The position numbers and the translations under genes were made by a program. A stretch of DNA of 64,000 nt from Diabrotica undecimpunctata (taxonomy: Eukaryota; Arthropoda; Insecta; Coleoptera; Chrysomelidae). Of the stretch, positions 52,507-64,000 are shown piece by piece (positions within the stretch are counted from its first letter, which is position 1; every line of letters begins with the position of its first letter). Below the pieces are notes generated by a model that saw nothing but the letters and a program-made list of their open reading frames with translations, did not search any database and was not told the DNA's origin. Location: contig NC_092807.1 in NCBI RefSeq assembly GCF_040954645.1, forward strand, positions 78,329,021-78,393,020. The letters are read 5' to 3'.

Positions 52507-53656
52507 ACTAATTTTCGCTATAAATGATCGTAAAGATAATTGTCCAGGATACGATCATATCAAATACTCCATGCTTATTAACCTCCCAGAAGTAGCAAAA
52601 CATTTTCTATTAGACTTTTGAAATCGAATCATTCAAGACAATTCTGAGGTAGATTTTTTTAAAGACATCATTGTTATTCCGATTCTAAAGCCTGCAAAAG
52701 ATCCAAATTCAGCAGAATCTTATCGACCCATTTCTCTCTTTTCTTGTGTATTTAAAACTTTGGAACGAATGTTAAAACATAGACTAGAATGGTGGGTCCA
52801 TACCAAAAAATTACTACCAAATAATCAGTTTGGATACAAACGAGGATGTGGAACTTTAGATGCACTAGCTACACTTGTAACGGACATACAGAGTAACTTT
52901 TCTAGAAATAACTATTTGCCTACTTTATCTCTAGATATAGAAGGTGCTTATGACAGTGTGTGTTTACCTCGATTAAAAGACAAAATGATCAATCAATTTC
53001 AAATACCCACAAATCTGGCACAAACCATAATTAATTTCTACACTAATAGACGCTTATACGTTAGAAACTATAAAAATGAATTTCTTGGACCACGTTATAA
53101 TAGTTGGGGATTACCTCAGGGATCAGTCTTAAGCCCTTTTCTTTTTAATCTGTATACTGCCGATTTTCATAGTCTTAATATACCAAGTATCACTTACAAA
53201 ACAATCCAATATGCTGATGACTTCCTAGTCTATACAGAAAGGAGTAAATATGAACCTTCCCTTACAATTTTAAGAAAATTACATGAACATTTCTCAAACT
53301 GGTTTTGTAAAAATGGTTTTAATTTGTCCACTAATAAATCAAATGTGTGCATTTTTTCACGACATAATATTCCAAACATAAATACTATTTTATTAAATGG
53401 CCAAAGTTTAAACGTCTGTAAGTCAATAAAATATCTAGGTATGTTTCTAGATCAAAAGTTAACATGGAAAGTACACATCGAGTATATGCTTGACAAAAGT
53501 AATAAAGGTCTCAATTTTTTAAAATCAATTTCTAAAACTTGGTGGGGTGCTGACGTAGAAACAGCTTTGCTTTTTTACAAATCTTATATCAGATCCATTC
53601 TGGACTATGGATGTATACTTTATGGATCAGCAAGTAAACAAATTTTGAAGCTTTAG
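52507..53656 (+). pseudogene. LINE D ORF2, reverse transcriptase
   Basis: ELIFAINDRKDNCPGYDHIK, a TGA near 52618-52620, IPILKPAKDPNSAESYRPIS, NNQFGYKRGCGTLDALATL, LSLDIEGAYDSVCLPRL, SWGLPQGSVLSPFLFNLYT and TIQYADDFLVYTE (active-site YADD intact), then IKYLGMFLDQKLTWKVH and YKSYIRSILDYGCILYGSAS. The frame ends at 53656. About 30-40 residues that normally follow are missing before EPPLNFRRDYLSEKF. Confidence 0.9.
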
Positions 53657-54861
53657 AACCTCCTTTAAATTTTAGACGGGATTATCTAAGTGAAAAATTT
53701 GTAGTGAAAATTTCATATATCAACAATTCTTTATATTCTGGCATAAGCGCGCTAAATACCGAGGATCTAACAAACAGTTACTGGATTCATAAAAATTCAC
53801 CAACCCTTTGCACGGCCTTTAGAGCCATGTGTAACAATAAGTATACCAACAGTATTAGCAACCTTGAGATTAACGACTATTTCGCATTTTTTAATGAAGC
53901 TGATATACACATACCAACATATTATAGTATTCCATCATTAGATTCATGCATCTTAAATTCTTACATAAAAAAATGGCCCATGGCAACTGTAATCTATACA
54001 GATGCATCCAAAACATCGGAAGGGACCGGATGTGCTTTCTACATTCCATCCAAGTCAATAGAAAAAATGTTCAAACTACCTCTCAATTGCTCAATTTTTA
54101 GTGCTGAAGCTCTTGCAATTCTTGAAGCCTTGAAATATTTCGACAGTTTAAACAATAATGCAGTTTTAATAATATCCGATTCATTATCAGTCTTATTATC
54201 TCTCAAAAATACAAAGTTACCCAATTATAATTCTAATCCTTTTATTTACCAAATTAAGAACATACTTGTTAACCTTAAAAATAAAAATAAAACTACGAAT
54301 TTTATTTGGGTAAAGGCTCATGTTGGTATAAAACATAATGAGCATGTTGATTACATTGCAAAAGCTGCAATAACCTCGGCAGCTGAAATTTTACCAGATG
54401 AGAGAATTTGTGTTCCTGATGCTTTTCTCATCTCTAAAAGAAATCAAACAGATCGTTGGAATACCGCCTGGCAAACTTTTTGCGACCACTCAACAACACA
54501 ATACGTGCATATACAACCACACATCCCCAATTCCAGATGGTTTAAGAATTTCAATACCGCTCGTAAATATACAACAACTTTAATAAGATTGAGATTTGGC
54601 CACGCTTGTTATCCTGTTCATCTTGCTCAAATCAAAATATATAATTCAGACTTATGCGAAACTTGTCAAGAACAAGGAGATCTTAACCACATCTTTTTTA
54701 AGTGTTCCAAATATCTTCAGCATTCAGGAACTCTTTTAAACAACTTGCAAACTCTGAAAATATTTCCTCCATATCAAATAAATAACCTGTTGGCTACTAA
54801 TAATAAAAAAGTTTATGATTGTTTGATTAAATTTATACATAGTGCAAATGTGTGTCTGTAG
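53657..54861 (+). pseudogene. LINE D ORF2, RNase H and C-terminal zinc knuckle
   Basis: The frame open from 53704 holds VIYTDASKTSEGTGCAFYIP (Asp), SIFSAEALAILEALKYF (Glu), VLIISDSLSVLLSL (Asp) and WVKAHVGIKHNEHVDYIAKA (Asp), a complete RNase H set. The C-terminus reads LIRLRFGHACYPVHLAQI and LCETCQEQGDLNHIFFKC, the final knuckle, and ends ...SANVCL at 54861. RNase H removes the RNA strand after copying. This last 385-codon frame has no stop. Confidence 0.9.
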
Positions 54862-55307
54862 TCAATCTCAGCTAAGCTCGTTAACCTTTGTTCTAACCCA
54901 ATTGTTTATTTACCTTTCTTTCCGTGACCTATTGCTAGTAATGTCTTAAACAAATGTCCTGATGGGTCCCTGGACGAGAAGTGAGTATCCCTGTTTTTCC
55001 TTATATTTGTTTTGTCTTGATATAATTTTCTCTTTTTGTTTGATTAGTTATAGGGATTTTATAAGGTTTTTTGACTCGAATAGATACACTTTTTGCACTA
55101 GCAATTAATAGTATAGATTATACACTTATGTATGTATACACTGTATAATGTACACTTATGTATGCACTTATGTGTATATGCATACACTTTTTTTTTCTTT
55201 AGTATTAATTATATCAGAATATTGATATTAGTAATTTTTCTTTTATTATATCTCAATATGTAATTGGCTAAATAGCTAAGTGCTAAAGCCACAAAAAAAA
55301 AAAAAAA
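54862..55307 (+). other. LINE D 3' UTR and poly(A)
   Basis: Non-coding. It includes a short run of TGTATG/CACTTATG repeats near 55125-55190 and ends with GCTAAAGCCAC and 15 A. Confidence 0.8.
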
Positions 55308-55542
55308 TTCTTTTATTTTTCGTAAAGATTCGATTTTCTGGGAAGCCTGTTCTTGTCTTAACGCCATATCTTTCTCGAGCAGCTTCCTCACCCATTTAAT
55401 ACTACTGCCAAATTCGCAACAACACTTTGATCCCATTTTAGGATCGTACTGAAAACTGATCTGATTTAAGTTCTGTTTAGTTTCAGTCGCTATCGAATCC
55501 AGTTTAGCTGATCCTGAAAAAGCTTTCCTGTATGTTTTTGAA
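55308..55542 (-). pseudogene. LTR element D, C-terminal part of the coiled-coil ORF
   Basis: On the minus strand TYRKAFSGSAKLDSIATETK to RQEQASQKIESLRKIKE, with GSKCCCEFGSSIKWVRKLL in the middle. No known domain recognised. It is cut from its upstream part by the tRNA-bearing element (55543-56570) and from its end by LINE D. Confidence 0.5.
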
Positions 55543-56570
55543 GTTATACTTCTATACGCACGGTCGGCGTTGGAAATTTGCATGAGAGTGAATCTGTGAA
55601 ACCATTACATATGTAAGATAATGAGTAAGAGAGAGACAGAAGATATATTTTCTCTCTCTTCCTCTCTCGAGAATAAAAATGTTCCTTTTGTATATATATT
55701 TAATATATTATATATATAATATTGTATATATATATATAATATTATATATAATATAATATGTATTAATATTATTATTTATGTGATATGTTTTGTATTATTT
55801 AAAATTAAACGTTTATAATTATTTTAGGCTTTTGTATTTCAAAATAATCACTGTTTTGCCGAGAACTGTCAATTTTTGAAATCCGTTAGTGTCATGTCTA
55901 ATTGGCAAATCCTTTACGTGTTTGGTTCATACGCTAGTGGTTGTGAGTTCGAATCCCAATTATGAATTTTCTTTTTTATTTTGGAAATATTTAAAAACCT
56001 CACGTTAATCTTATTAAATATATGTAATATACGCAAAAAACATAAATTTTAAAATAAAATGAAAATTTACAACATAATCCGAGTTGTTGGTTTTTTATTT
56101 TTATCTTCGTAAAGTAAGTTATGTATATTGGCAGTTTTAAATACTTATGAATATTACATTTTAATTTATATTGTATTATTATATTGAATTATGTTGCAGT
56201 GTATTTATTGTATTGTAATTTTTATATTAATAACAAAATAAACAATGAATTTTACTGCAGAGTATGCGTAAATTTTTTTTTGCATTCAACTCCTCTTATA
56301 CATATATAAAAATAAAAATATATATTTTCAAAAAAATATTGATACAGTCCTTCATTTACTATACTCCTATTACAGGTCAAATGTTTATATACAGCAAACG
56401 ATGCACCATATACCTATATAACTAATTCTTTTTCTCTTTCTGCTCTCTCTTACCTGTAGCATTACATATGTAATGATTGTGCAGATTGACTCCTATATAA
56501 ATTTTTAACGGCGAAAGCGTGTATAGAAGTATAACTTCTACCGACAGTCCTACTGGACTGCCACACCCGT
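55543..56570 (-). mobile_element. tRNA-bearing TIR element, copy 2 (reverse orientation)
   Basis: The left end (GTTATACTTCTATACGCACG) and the right end (complement of GTTATACTTCTATACACGC) are inverted. The right side carries the outer hairpin, here GGCAGTCC-AGTA-GGACTGTC. The interior holds the CT-rich block, broken TA runs, a B-box-like GAGTTCGAATCCC and the same GTGTCATGTC bordering segment as copy 1. It splits the coiled-coil ORF of LTR element D between SQK and TYRK. Confidence 0.75.
55897..55965 (+). tRNA. tRNA-like remnant in TIR element copy 2
   Basis: It sits at the same place and orientation (relative to the element) as the tRNA-Asp-like sequence of copy 1. GAGTTCGAATCCC looks like a T arm/B box and TTGGTTCATACGCTAG a possible anticodon arm, but a full cloverleaf cannot be drawn. 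Confidence 0.3.
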
Positions 56571-57586
56571 TTATTTTTGTGAGTTTTTGTAACCGATATT
56601 TTTTTTGATATGCGCAGATGAATCAGGTATTTGAGATCCTTGTTTCTGCAAGTTTTCTACATCAAAGCTTGATCTTAAATTCGAAAAAACAAATTTACTG
56701 GCTGTAACATAAGATTCTAATTCCACAATTTTTCGTTTTTGTTCTCCTAAAAGTCTTAACAATCTGTCAATTTTCATGTTTAAACTTTCTTCTATAAATG
56801 TAAATTTATTTAGGCGATCCATAAGTCTTTTTGTGTCATCAGTTTTCATTTCCAGCAACATCTGCAAATTTTTCTTTTCAAATTTTACAGCTTCCAATGC
56901 GGACTTAATTCCGTTTTCTCCATCTCGCATACTTCTTCTTTAAACACTCCTGTTTCAATTATATCTTTTCCCTTTTCTTTTATCAAACCTGATTTTTCTT
57001 TTTCTTCTTCGGCTGAGCTCATCTCTTCTTTTTCGGAATTCCCTATCCCTTTTTTTAATTTTGTTTTCTGCTTTTTCTTCTTTCTCTGTCCTTGCTTCGT
57101 TGTCAAATTCATTTCCACCGTTTGTTCTTTGTTTAAATCATCATTTTTCCGATTCTCATGTTTCTTGTCCTTTTCCGTGTTTTCTCTTTTATTTTTTTTT
57201 TCATCCTCATTTTGTTTACGTGTGTTCACTGTCCATAATATTTCTTCACAAAATTCTGGATTCTCGACCATAATTGTCATTTCTTCTCTGTCCTCATTCT
57301 TTATTTCGTCTTCTGGTTTTTCTCTATCGTTAATTTCCATTTGGCATTCCAAGCACCACGTTTCTACTCCTTTCGTTTCTCTTATGATCACTTCCTTTTC
57401 TTCCTGCTTCCTTTCTGTTTTATCGTCGGTTGTCAACAATTCTTCTGTACCTTCTATTTCCTGTTTTTCTCTTGTCTCCACCTTGTTTTCCTGCTTTCTT
57501 TTTGAACTTTTGTTCTTTTTCTGCCTTCTCTTTTTCTCTTCCGATTGATTTTTTTCTTGTCCTTTCGGTTTATCCTCTACAGTCAT
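56571..57586 (-). pseudogene. LTR element D, Lys/Glu-rich coiled-coil ORF
   Basis: From the ATG at 57584-57586 (MTVEDKPKGQEKNQSEEKKR) the protein is extremely rich in Lys and Glu. A Cys pair (TWCLECQM) is the only landmark. At about 56930 it moves to another frame (NGIKSALEAVKFEKKNLQML, IDRLLRLLGEQKRKIVELES), a clear coiled coil, and continues to YKNSQK where the TIR element is inserted. The ATG overlaps the stop of the upstream protease frame as ATGA. It stands where RT and integrase would be in a normal gypsy element. Function unknown. Confidence 0.55.
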
Positions 57587-58467
57587 ATTGATTTCTTTAT
57601 GTTTTCCTGTTCATTTATTCTTTCAAAAATTTTTGTCCTATCTGTTCCCTTTTCTTCTTCTGTGTTGTCTGGTTCTGCTCTGATTTCCAGTTTATTTTCC
57701 GAAAAATTAATGGTGATATATTTTTCACTCAATTCATCAATTTCCGCTATCATATCATGATTTAAATCTTCGATCACCACACATTGCATAATATGGAATT
57801 GGTCTCCCACTCTAATCCGTACTCCCAAACCTTCGTTTACTGTCGTCAATTTTTTATTGTTTGCACCCACTAAAGCAAACCTAGGAATCTTATACACAAA
57901 TATCTCCAAATTTAATTCTTTTACTAGTTTTTTATTGATTAACGATATCTCGGATCCAGAATCAATCAAAATTTTAATCGCTTTATGTTTTATAAATGCA
58001 TCTAAAAATATTAGATTGGAATTATAATTTTGTCTTGCGTTTCCCGCCAACTGTATAAACTCTCTCGAGTGACAAAATATACCGAAGAGTTTTTTACTTT
58101 TGTTTAGTGGATCCTGTCTGGATTCATTGCAAACATCTTCTTCCTCGTTTTCTATTGCTACATGATTCATCTCCCTTCTATTTTGTCGTTGGAAGTTCTG
58201 AATATTTCTACCGTCCCTTTGTTCGTTCGTATTCCTATTCGGAGGATTTTGTGCAGCTCTGTTCCTGTTGTGATTTTCATATGTTCTATTTTGTGTGTCA
58301 TTCCTATTATTATAATTTTGTTGTCTAGTGTAATTGTGATATTCTCTTGGCCTATATTCATTTGTTGATCGGGGATGTCGGTTTCTCTGGTCATAATTTG
58401 ATTGATACCTTTGAGCGAAGATGTAGGTGTTTGTCCTTACACCTTTGTCCTGATGGCTTTGTTTCAC
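57583..58467 (-). pseudogene. LTR element D, Gag C-terminus and aspartic protease
   Basis: On the minus strand the frame begins near MKQSHQDKGVRTNTYIF, with an Asn/Arg-rich stretch (NYTRQQNYNNRNDTQNRTYE) that looks like a nucleic-acid-binding Gag tail. Then IKILIDSGSEISLINKKLV gives the DSG active site of a retropepsin, followed by RFALVGANNKKLTTVNEGLG and VVIEDLNHDMIAEIDELSEK. The protease would process Gag. The frame stops at TGA 57583-57585. Upstream Gag is lost at the (TA)n array near 58538. Confidence 0.8.
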
Positions 58468-58533
58468 GCACCAGTAATAGGTCGCTGGTTTTTTCCCTTG
58501 GGAAACAAGGTTTTTCCTTAGGGAAATAGGTTC

Positions 58534-58537
<4 letters not shown>

Positions 58538-58630
<93 letters not shown>
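58538..58630. repeat. (TA)n microsatellite at the junction of LTR element D and the BEL/Pao element
   Basis: About 46 TA units. Both neighbouring elements end at it. Confidence 0.95.
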
Positions 58631-58632
<2 letters not shown>

Positions 58633-59266
58633 CTTTGAAGGACCACCCAGAAAACTGGGAAAAATGAAGATTCGAAAAGAACGTTTGAACAAATATATTT
58701 AAACAAATACAATGTATTTTAAACGCCGATAACTTGCATATGATACACACTTGTCGGTGATACAATATTGACACGAACTTATTAATATACCGACTGGTTT
58801 AAAACACTAATATGCCGCTGGGGCGAGTAGAGCCTGACGCTCCTTCAGTGCTGGAATTTGAACTGATACTGATGTCCACTCTCTCCCCTCAATCACAAAC
58901 ATTCCGAAATCTCCCCCCTGACCCCTCGACGTATTAAAAGATATGTTTATTTTTCAAATACCTTTAACTTTCAAATCATTGATAAAAACTACCTGATAAG
59001 GGTATTTGTCTCAACTTGCGGAATTTTGGAATGCGTCAGAGGGTAATTTGGAAAATACTAATCCTTTCATTGTTACGATTCTATGAAGGTTTTAGAAACT
59101 TGTGTAGTGTTGTTATTTAAATGCAAGATAAAGGCGCTTTACAGATTATTAGTTAGTACAAAGAAATTATATATATCTAAACTAATATACAGTATGATAC
59201 AAAAATAAACTAAATAATATGATACAAAAATAGACTAAAAATATTAAGTATTGTTGTTACGCAACA
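58631..59266 (-). repeat. 3' LTR region of the BEL/Pao element
   Basis: On the minus strand the LTR starts TGTTGCGTAACAACAATAC right after the G-rich tract AACGGGGGGACTA. Its far end is not defined; the (TA)n array at 58630 is the outer limit. No coding sequence. Confidence 0.55.
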
Positions 59267-59269
59267 TAG

Positions 59270-61703
59270 TCCCCCCGTTGATGTGACCTACATCTAAATG
59301 AGTATGGGGTAAAGGACATACTTTAACAAACGATCTTATAAATGTTCCGTCTTTGGTTCTTAGTTTTACAGTTCTAACCCTGCCGTCTTTACCTGGCAGT
59401 GTTTCGATTACTCTTGCCAGTGGCCATTTTAGAGGAGGAGCGTTATCATCGATTAGGAGTACAAGATCATCGACTTTATTGTTTTCTTGGGGCAGAAACC
59501 ATTTGGGCTTATTTTGGAGGCGATTTAAATAATCCCTAGACCAACATTTCTAGAAATGCTGCTGAATTTTGCTGCATTTCTGCCACAGTGATAAACTATT
59601 TTCGGATTTTGTCGATTTTTTCGGATAGGAAGTCATGCTGCTTCCAATGAGAAAATGAGCGGGGGTTAGAAAAGAAAAATCATTTGGACTGTCTGACAAT
59701 GGACAGAGGGGTCGTGAATTTAAAACAGCTTCTATTTGAGCCAAAATAGCGGTTAATTCCTCAAATGTAAAAATATTATTGCCCATCATCCTTACTAAAT
59801 GATACTTGCAGCTCTTTATAGCTGCTTCCCAAATTCCACCCTGATGTGGAGATCGAGGTGCAATGAACTTCCACTCAATTAATGTTGAGGCTGCGAATTC
59901 TTTTATGGTAGGTAGAACATCCGTTCCCATAAAAAAGTCATAAAGCTCTTTTAACTGATTACGAGCTCCAAGAAAGTTGGACGCATTGTCCGAATAAATG
60001 GTTTTAGGAATACCTCTGCGTGAAATGAATCTTTTTAACGTTAGTAGAAATGCTTCGGTGCTAAGACTGGACACTAGCTCTATATGGACTGCCTCAGTGA
60101 CGAGGCATACGAATACTGCTATATAAGCCTTACAAATAGGAGCACGTCGCAGTTTTGAAGATTTTATTTGAAATGGGCCCCCGTAGTCGATGCCGACATT
60201 TGTGAATGGTCGAGAGACCTGAAACCGTTCTTTGGGTAGATCGGCCATTATTTGATGAGCTGGTCTTGCGTTAAATCTGTAACAGTTCTTACATTTGTAG
60301 ATGATACTCTTGATTTCTCTCAGTCCATCAAGAGGCCAATAAGTGAGTCTAATATTTGACAATGTATTTTGAGGGCCTGTGTGCAATAGGCGAATGTTTT
60401 CTCTTTCAAGTAACGATCTAACTACCTGGCATTTTGTAGGAAGAAGAAGTGGAAATTTTTGATTATACGAAACATTTTCATTGCGAAGTCGTCCACCAAC
60501 TCTTATTAAATCAGATGCGTCTATAAATGGATTTAATTTTAAGATAGCCTTATTTTTTATTGCTTTTTGATGCTTTAAGTCTTTAAATTCTGATTGAAAG
60601 AATGTTAGTTGAATGATTTTAACTATTCTCTGCTCGGCTTCTATTAATTTGGAAGCCGAAAGTACACCATTTCTTTTGTTTTCTTTATTTTTAAGATTGT
60701 AAATATACCTATTGCAACATGCAATTACTCTTTGTAACCGAGTGAAAGATGAGAATTTACAAAAAGTTGTATATAGAGTAGGTTTCGAATTATTTACAGC
60801 GTGTAAAGTGGCTTTTATTTCAGGGATATCTGTTATATCAATATTTGGAACAAATTCATTAAATTTAGTGGTTGCGTTCATTAGAAAATGGGGCCCATGC
60901 CACCATAATGTATTGTCTACCAGCAGGTCCGGTGTGGTACCGCGAGACAGAATATCTGCTGGGTTATCTTTAGAACTTACGTGATTACATAAATAAGTTC
61001 GCGTTAACTCCTGTATTTGAGTTATACGGTTTGCTACGAAGATTGACCAACGAGAAGGGTGAGAATTTATCCATGCAAGTACAATTTGGGAGTCTGTCCA
61101 GAGCCTAACCGAAGCTATGGAAGAAACTTTTGGTGAAATAATAAGAAAGATATTTGAAATCAGGGTAGAAAGCAAAACAGCCCCTAACAATTCAAGTCTG
61201 GGTAGGGAAATGGTTTTTAGCGGAGCTACACGACTCTTTGAAGTAATTAAGTTGCATGAAACGATTCCATTTTCATGTAAAACCCGTAAATAAATACAAG
61301 CGCCATATGCCTTGATACTTGCATCACAGAAACCATGGATTTCAATTCGAGAAATATTGAGCGGATTGAGCAGAGGTCTTGAGATTGTAAGTTTTGCGAG
61401 ATCGGGAATGTGACCTATAAAATTCAACCATTCTGATGAAATTTCTCCTGTGAGTTTGTCATCCCAATTTAAGTTACATATCCAAATTTTTTGCATTAAC
61501 AACTTGGCAGATACAGTAATCGGATTTATTAGACCAAGAGGATCAAAAATAGAAGAGATAATTGATAGAACTTCTCTTTTTGTGTATTTTGGTTCACTAG
61601 AAATGCCAGGAAGAGAGATAGAGAACATGTCAGACTGAGAATTCCAACATATTCCAAGAACTTTATTTGACGAATTGTCGGGTTTTATTACATAATTAGA
61701 TTT
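59270..61703 (-). pseudogene. BEL/Pao RNase H and integrase
   Basis: The frame from about 61700 (KSNYVIKPDNSSNKVLGICW) runs through KREVLSIISSIFDPLGLINP, the RNase H region IHGFCDASIKAYGACIYLRV, RLELLGAVLLST and VRLWTDSQIVLAWI, and the integrase: zinc part KCKNCYRFNARPAHQ, core VGIDYGGPFQIKSSKL (Asp), TIYSDNASNFLGARNQ (Asp) and HQGGIWEAAIKSCK (Glu). All three catalytic residues are present. A TAG at 59550-59552 (after KIQQHF) breaks the frame; the C-terminal domain (CWSRDYLNRLQNKPKWF, RVIETLPGKDGRVRTVKL) continues in phase to 59270. Confidence 0.92.
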
Positions 61704-62496
61704 TTAAGATTCAAAGGAAATAGAGTCGAGAAACTCGGAAGAATTAGAACTCCATTTATGGAGTGATATCCCAGCGGAATTTAGACTCGTAGAAAGTTGC
61801 TTATAAGTCTTGTACAAAGTCTCGATATCATTTGCACCATGTAAAATATCATCTACATAACAAGAATTTTCTAGAGCATCAGCAGCTAATGGGTATTTTT
61901 CTTTATTTCGAACTGCCAACTCTTTAAGACACCTAGTACTTAAAAAACTAGCTGAGTTTGTTCCGTAGGTCACGGTCTGAAGTTTTAGACATTTTTTTTT
62001 CTTCTTGCGGGGAATTGCGCCACAGAATGTTTAGTAGAAATGTCTGTTTTGGGTTAATTCTTATTTGCCTAAACATCTTTTCGATGTCGGCGATAAGAGT
62101 ATATTTGTAAAGTCTAAAGCGAATTAGAATTTCAAACAAATCAGGTTGTACAGTATAACCTTTGAGCATAATATCGTTGAGAGACACATTTGAGGTTGAT
62201 TTCATTGATCCATCAAATACAACCCTGAGTCGAGTAGTTAAGCTATCATGCTTGAAAACACAATGATGTGGGAGAAAAAACTTATGTTCGGACGATTCAT
62301 TAAGCTTAGAAAGGGGAACGTATTTACAATGCCCTAAAGAAACATATTCTGATATGAATTCTGTGTACAGATGCCGTAACTCGTCTGATTTGTTAAGCCT
62401 TTTTTCAAGATTGAAAAAACGTCTTTTTGCCAAATGAAATGATTCACCTAATTTTTGATATTCATTAGGAGTCTTCAGAGGTAGGTCTACTTGAAA
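61704..62496 (-). pseudogene. BEL/Pao reverse transcriptase
   Basis: KYVPLSKLNESSEHKFFLPH, KHDSLTTRLRVVFDGSMKST, IRFRLYKYTLIADIEKMFRQ (first catalytic Asp), then a frameshift at an A run near 61985, and SCYVDDILHGANDIETL (active-site YVDD) with LHKWSSNSSEFL. A TGA after LTILPSG (about 62497) separates it from gag-protease and a TAA near 61704 from the next part. Confidence 0.9.
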
Positions 62497-63990
62497 TCAG
62501 CCACTAGGAAGAATTGTTAGTGAAGATTTGAATATGTCCTCAGCTCGCTGTTCTGAGGGAGTTAATGTTTTTGCATGAATAGAAGTGAGTGGTTTAGTCT
62601 CTTCTATTTTCCAAAAATTCTTTAAAAGAGAATCAAGATCAGCAGTTTGTACGTGTAACGAAATATTTGAATAATGTGAGTGAGCATTGTTCTTTGAAGG
62701 AGTCGCGTTTGATCCTAACATTGTATAACGAGAGTATGGGATATTTCCACCTACAATATAACCCAAATGAGTGTTTTGACGAATAGGAAGGTCGGGGCCT
62801 AATTTTATTAAGCCGTAAGTAACTAGGTCAAAATAAATATCAGCTCCTAAAAGCATGTCTACGTCCGACGGGGTACAGAAATGTGGGTCTGCAAGTTTTA
62901 TATTTTTTGGTATTTTTAATAAATTTAAATCCAGCGCGACTTGTGGATGCTGGCACGTAATGCTTTCGAGGACAGCACAGGACAGATTAAAGTTTTTACC
63001 AGGATATGTGTTTGAATAGATTTTAAGGTCTACCATCTTGTTTGAAACAGAAGAAGTTTGAGCTATAACTGATATTTGAAGATTTCTGGTATAGGGTGAA
63101 TAACACATTCTTTTGGCTAACCTGTCTGTTATGAACGAAACTTGGCTACCGGAGTCTGTTAAACAACGAACAGAGATGGGATTGTTTTCAACATCGTAAA
63201 CAGTTACCAAAGCAGTTGCGAGTAAAATTTGCAGATTGTTCGAATATACAGAGTGGGACGAAATATTGCTCGGCCCTGGAAGATTTTGCGTATCTGGTAA
63301 ACCTTGCGGAATTACATTTGGAACAGAGTTGTTCTGCGAATTTGCATGAATATTCTCCGAAGTGAATTGAGACGAATGATGATTTGGACGTTGATGACGT
63401 GAATTCCGAACAAATTGATTTTGGGCGGGTTGACTTTCAGAATTCGATCTATACGAACTTTGCCGTGAAATATTTTTCGACGGGTGCGAAATGTGAAGCA
63501 AAGAGTGATGTCTTTTATTGCAGATTTTCCAATTCGAAGATGAGGAACAAGAATTAGACATATGACCACTAGCAAGGCAATTGAGACAAAAACCTTTGTT
63601 TTTTACTTTTTGCATACGCTCTTGAGCGGACAAATTTAAAAATTGTTGGCAAGAGTATACTTTATGTGAGTTAGAATTGCATACGAAACATTTAAAAGAT
63701 GTATCTCTATTATTTATAGAAATATGAAGAGACGGTTTTGATTTATAAACTGTTTTCTCTTCAAAGATCAAATTTTCCAATATCTTACATTTCTTTTCAA
63801 TAAAATTCAAAAACTCATCTATTGTAGGAAGTTCGTTGAAATCTCTTTCGGATTCAAAGGATCGTTTCATATTAAAATCTAATTTTTGTGTGAATATATG
63901 AATTAAAATTAAATCTGCAAGATTGTCGGAGATATTTAAATTATTTAGCGCACTTAAATTCTTTTTTATGTGAGTTAAGAATTCTCGCAA
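62497..63990 (-). pseudogene. BEL/Pao Gag C-terminus, zinc knuckles and protease
   Basis: The frame is open to the window edge. MREFLTHIKKNLSALNNLNI and FDFNELP-like segments are the end of capsid. CFVCNSNSHKVYSC and CLNCLASGHMSNSC are zinc knuckles (CX2CX4HX4-5C). A Ser/Asn/Gln-rich spacer follows, then the aspartic protease with VRCLTDSGSQVSFITDRLAK (DSG active site) and MLLGADIYFDL. It ends in ...SLTILPSG before the TGA that cuts off the RT. Confidence 0.9.
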
Positions 63991-64000
63991 GTTTTGAGCA

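Larger units (their letters stand above)
49662..55307 (+). mobile_element. LINE D: full-length LINE with ORF1, endonuclease, RT and RNase H
   Basis: The element starts CACAGTATCGATCGTTCC, has a 5' UTR of about 157 bp, ORF1, ORF2 and a 446-bp 3' UTR ending TAAGTGCTAAAGCCAC and a run of 15 A. It is flanked by TTCTTTTAT. Domain order and 3' end match LINE B. Damage: one stop in ORF1, frameshifts in ORF2, an internal deletion after RT and a changed endonuclease residue. Confidence 0.92.
58631..64000 (-). mobile_element. BEL/Pao LTR retrotransposon, running off the window
   Basis: Minus strand: gag with zinc knuckles and protease (63990-62497), RT (62496-61704), RNase H and integrase (61703-59270), purine tract and 3' LTR. 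The DUF1758-type protease, Pao-type region after RT (KREVLSIISSIFDPLGL) and integrase C-terminal domain identify BEL/Pao. At least three in-frame stops and one frameshift. The gag start and 5' LTR lie beyond 64000. Confidence 0.92.

Noticed and set aside
57061..57760. Plus-strand frames rich in Phe and Ser
   Set aside because: Antisense of the Lys/Glu-rich ORF; the composition is a mirror of AAG/GAA codons.

Overview
The window is a dense, nested graveyard of eukaryotic transposable elements. It is almost certainly from an arthropod, most likely an insect with a repeat-rich genome: Ty3/gypsy and BEL/Pao LTR elements, several LINE clades, Penelope-like elements, piggyBac, pogo-like, Tc1/mariner-like and hAT transposases, AT-rich spacers and long (TA)n arrays occur together. 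I cannot name the species. No intact host gene was recognised; the only possible non-mobile gene is a frameshifted C2H2 zinc-finger fragment at the left edge, which itself resembles transposon-associated proteins.

Left part (1-12.5 kb): a minus-strand LINE (ORF1, endonuclease, RT, RNase H, C-terminal Zn knuckle) is split by a plus-strand Ty3/gypsy element at 2789-9206 that has both LTRs and a 4-bp ATAT target duplication. The Ty3/gypsy pol frame runs past the integrase into a domain that aligns by eye with ALC1/TARG1-type macrodomains (ADP-ribose binding or hydrolysis), followed by a CCCH zinc finger. This is the most unusual system I see here.

12.9-19.4 kb is a four-layer nest: a piggyBac transposase is split by a 5'-truncated RTE-like LINE (11-bp duplication). 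That LINE is split by a pogo-like transposon with an array of subterminal motifs, and the pogo transposase is split by a TIR element that carries a tRNA-Asp-like sequence. A second copy of the tRNA-bearing element lies at 55.5-56.6 kb.

20-33.6 kb holds a decayed DD80E transposase, a hAT fragment split from its flank by a 5'-truncated LINE, a badly decayed second gypsy element, and a roughly 405-bp tandem dimer into which a DD81E transposon and a long-TIR MITE have inserted. The two monomers act as empty sites for each other. 33.6-48 kb holds a 5'-truncated LINE, a LINE ORF1 fragment, two Penelope-like elements (one with an internal 275-bp duplication, one with pseudo-LTRs), a nearly intact RTE element lying between two (TA)n arrays, and a DD82E transposon with clear ends.

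48.1-58.5 kb is a minus-strand LTR retroelement with gag/protease and a Lys/Glu-rich coiled-coil ORF but no RT or integrase. It is interrupted by a full-length LINE (49662-55307, 9-bp duplication) and by the second tRNA-bearing element. The right end (58.6-64 kb) is a minus-strand BEL/Pao element that runs off the window.

Nearly every reading frame carries stops or frameshifts, and several catalytic residues are lost, so most of these copies are dead. The least damaged are the RTE element at 39.2-42.6 kb and the LINE at 49.7-55.3 kb.
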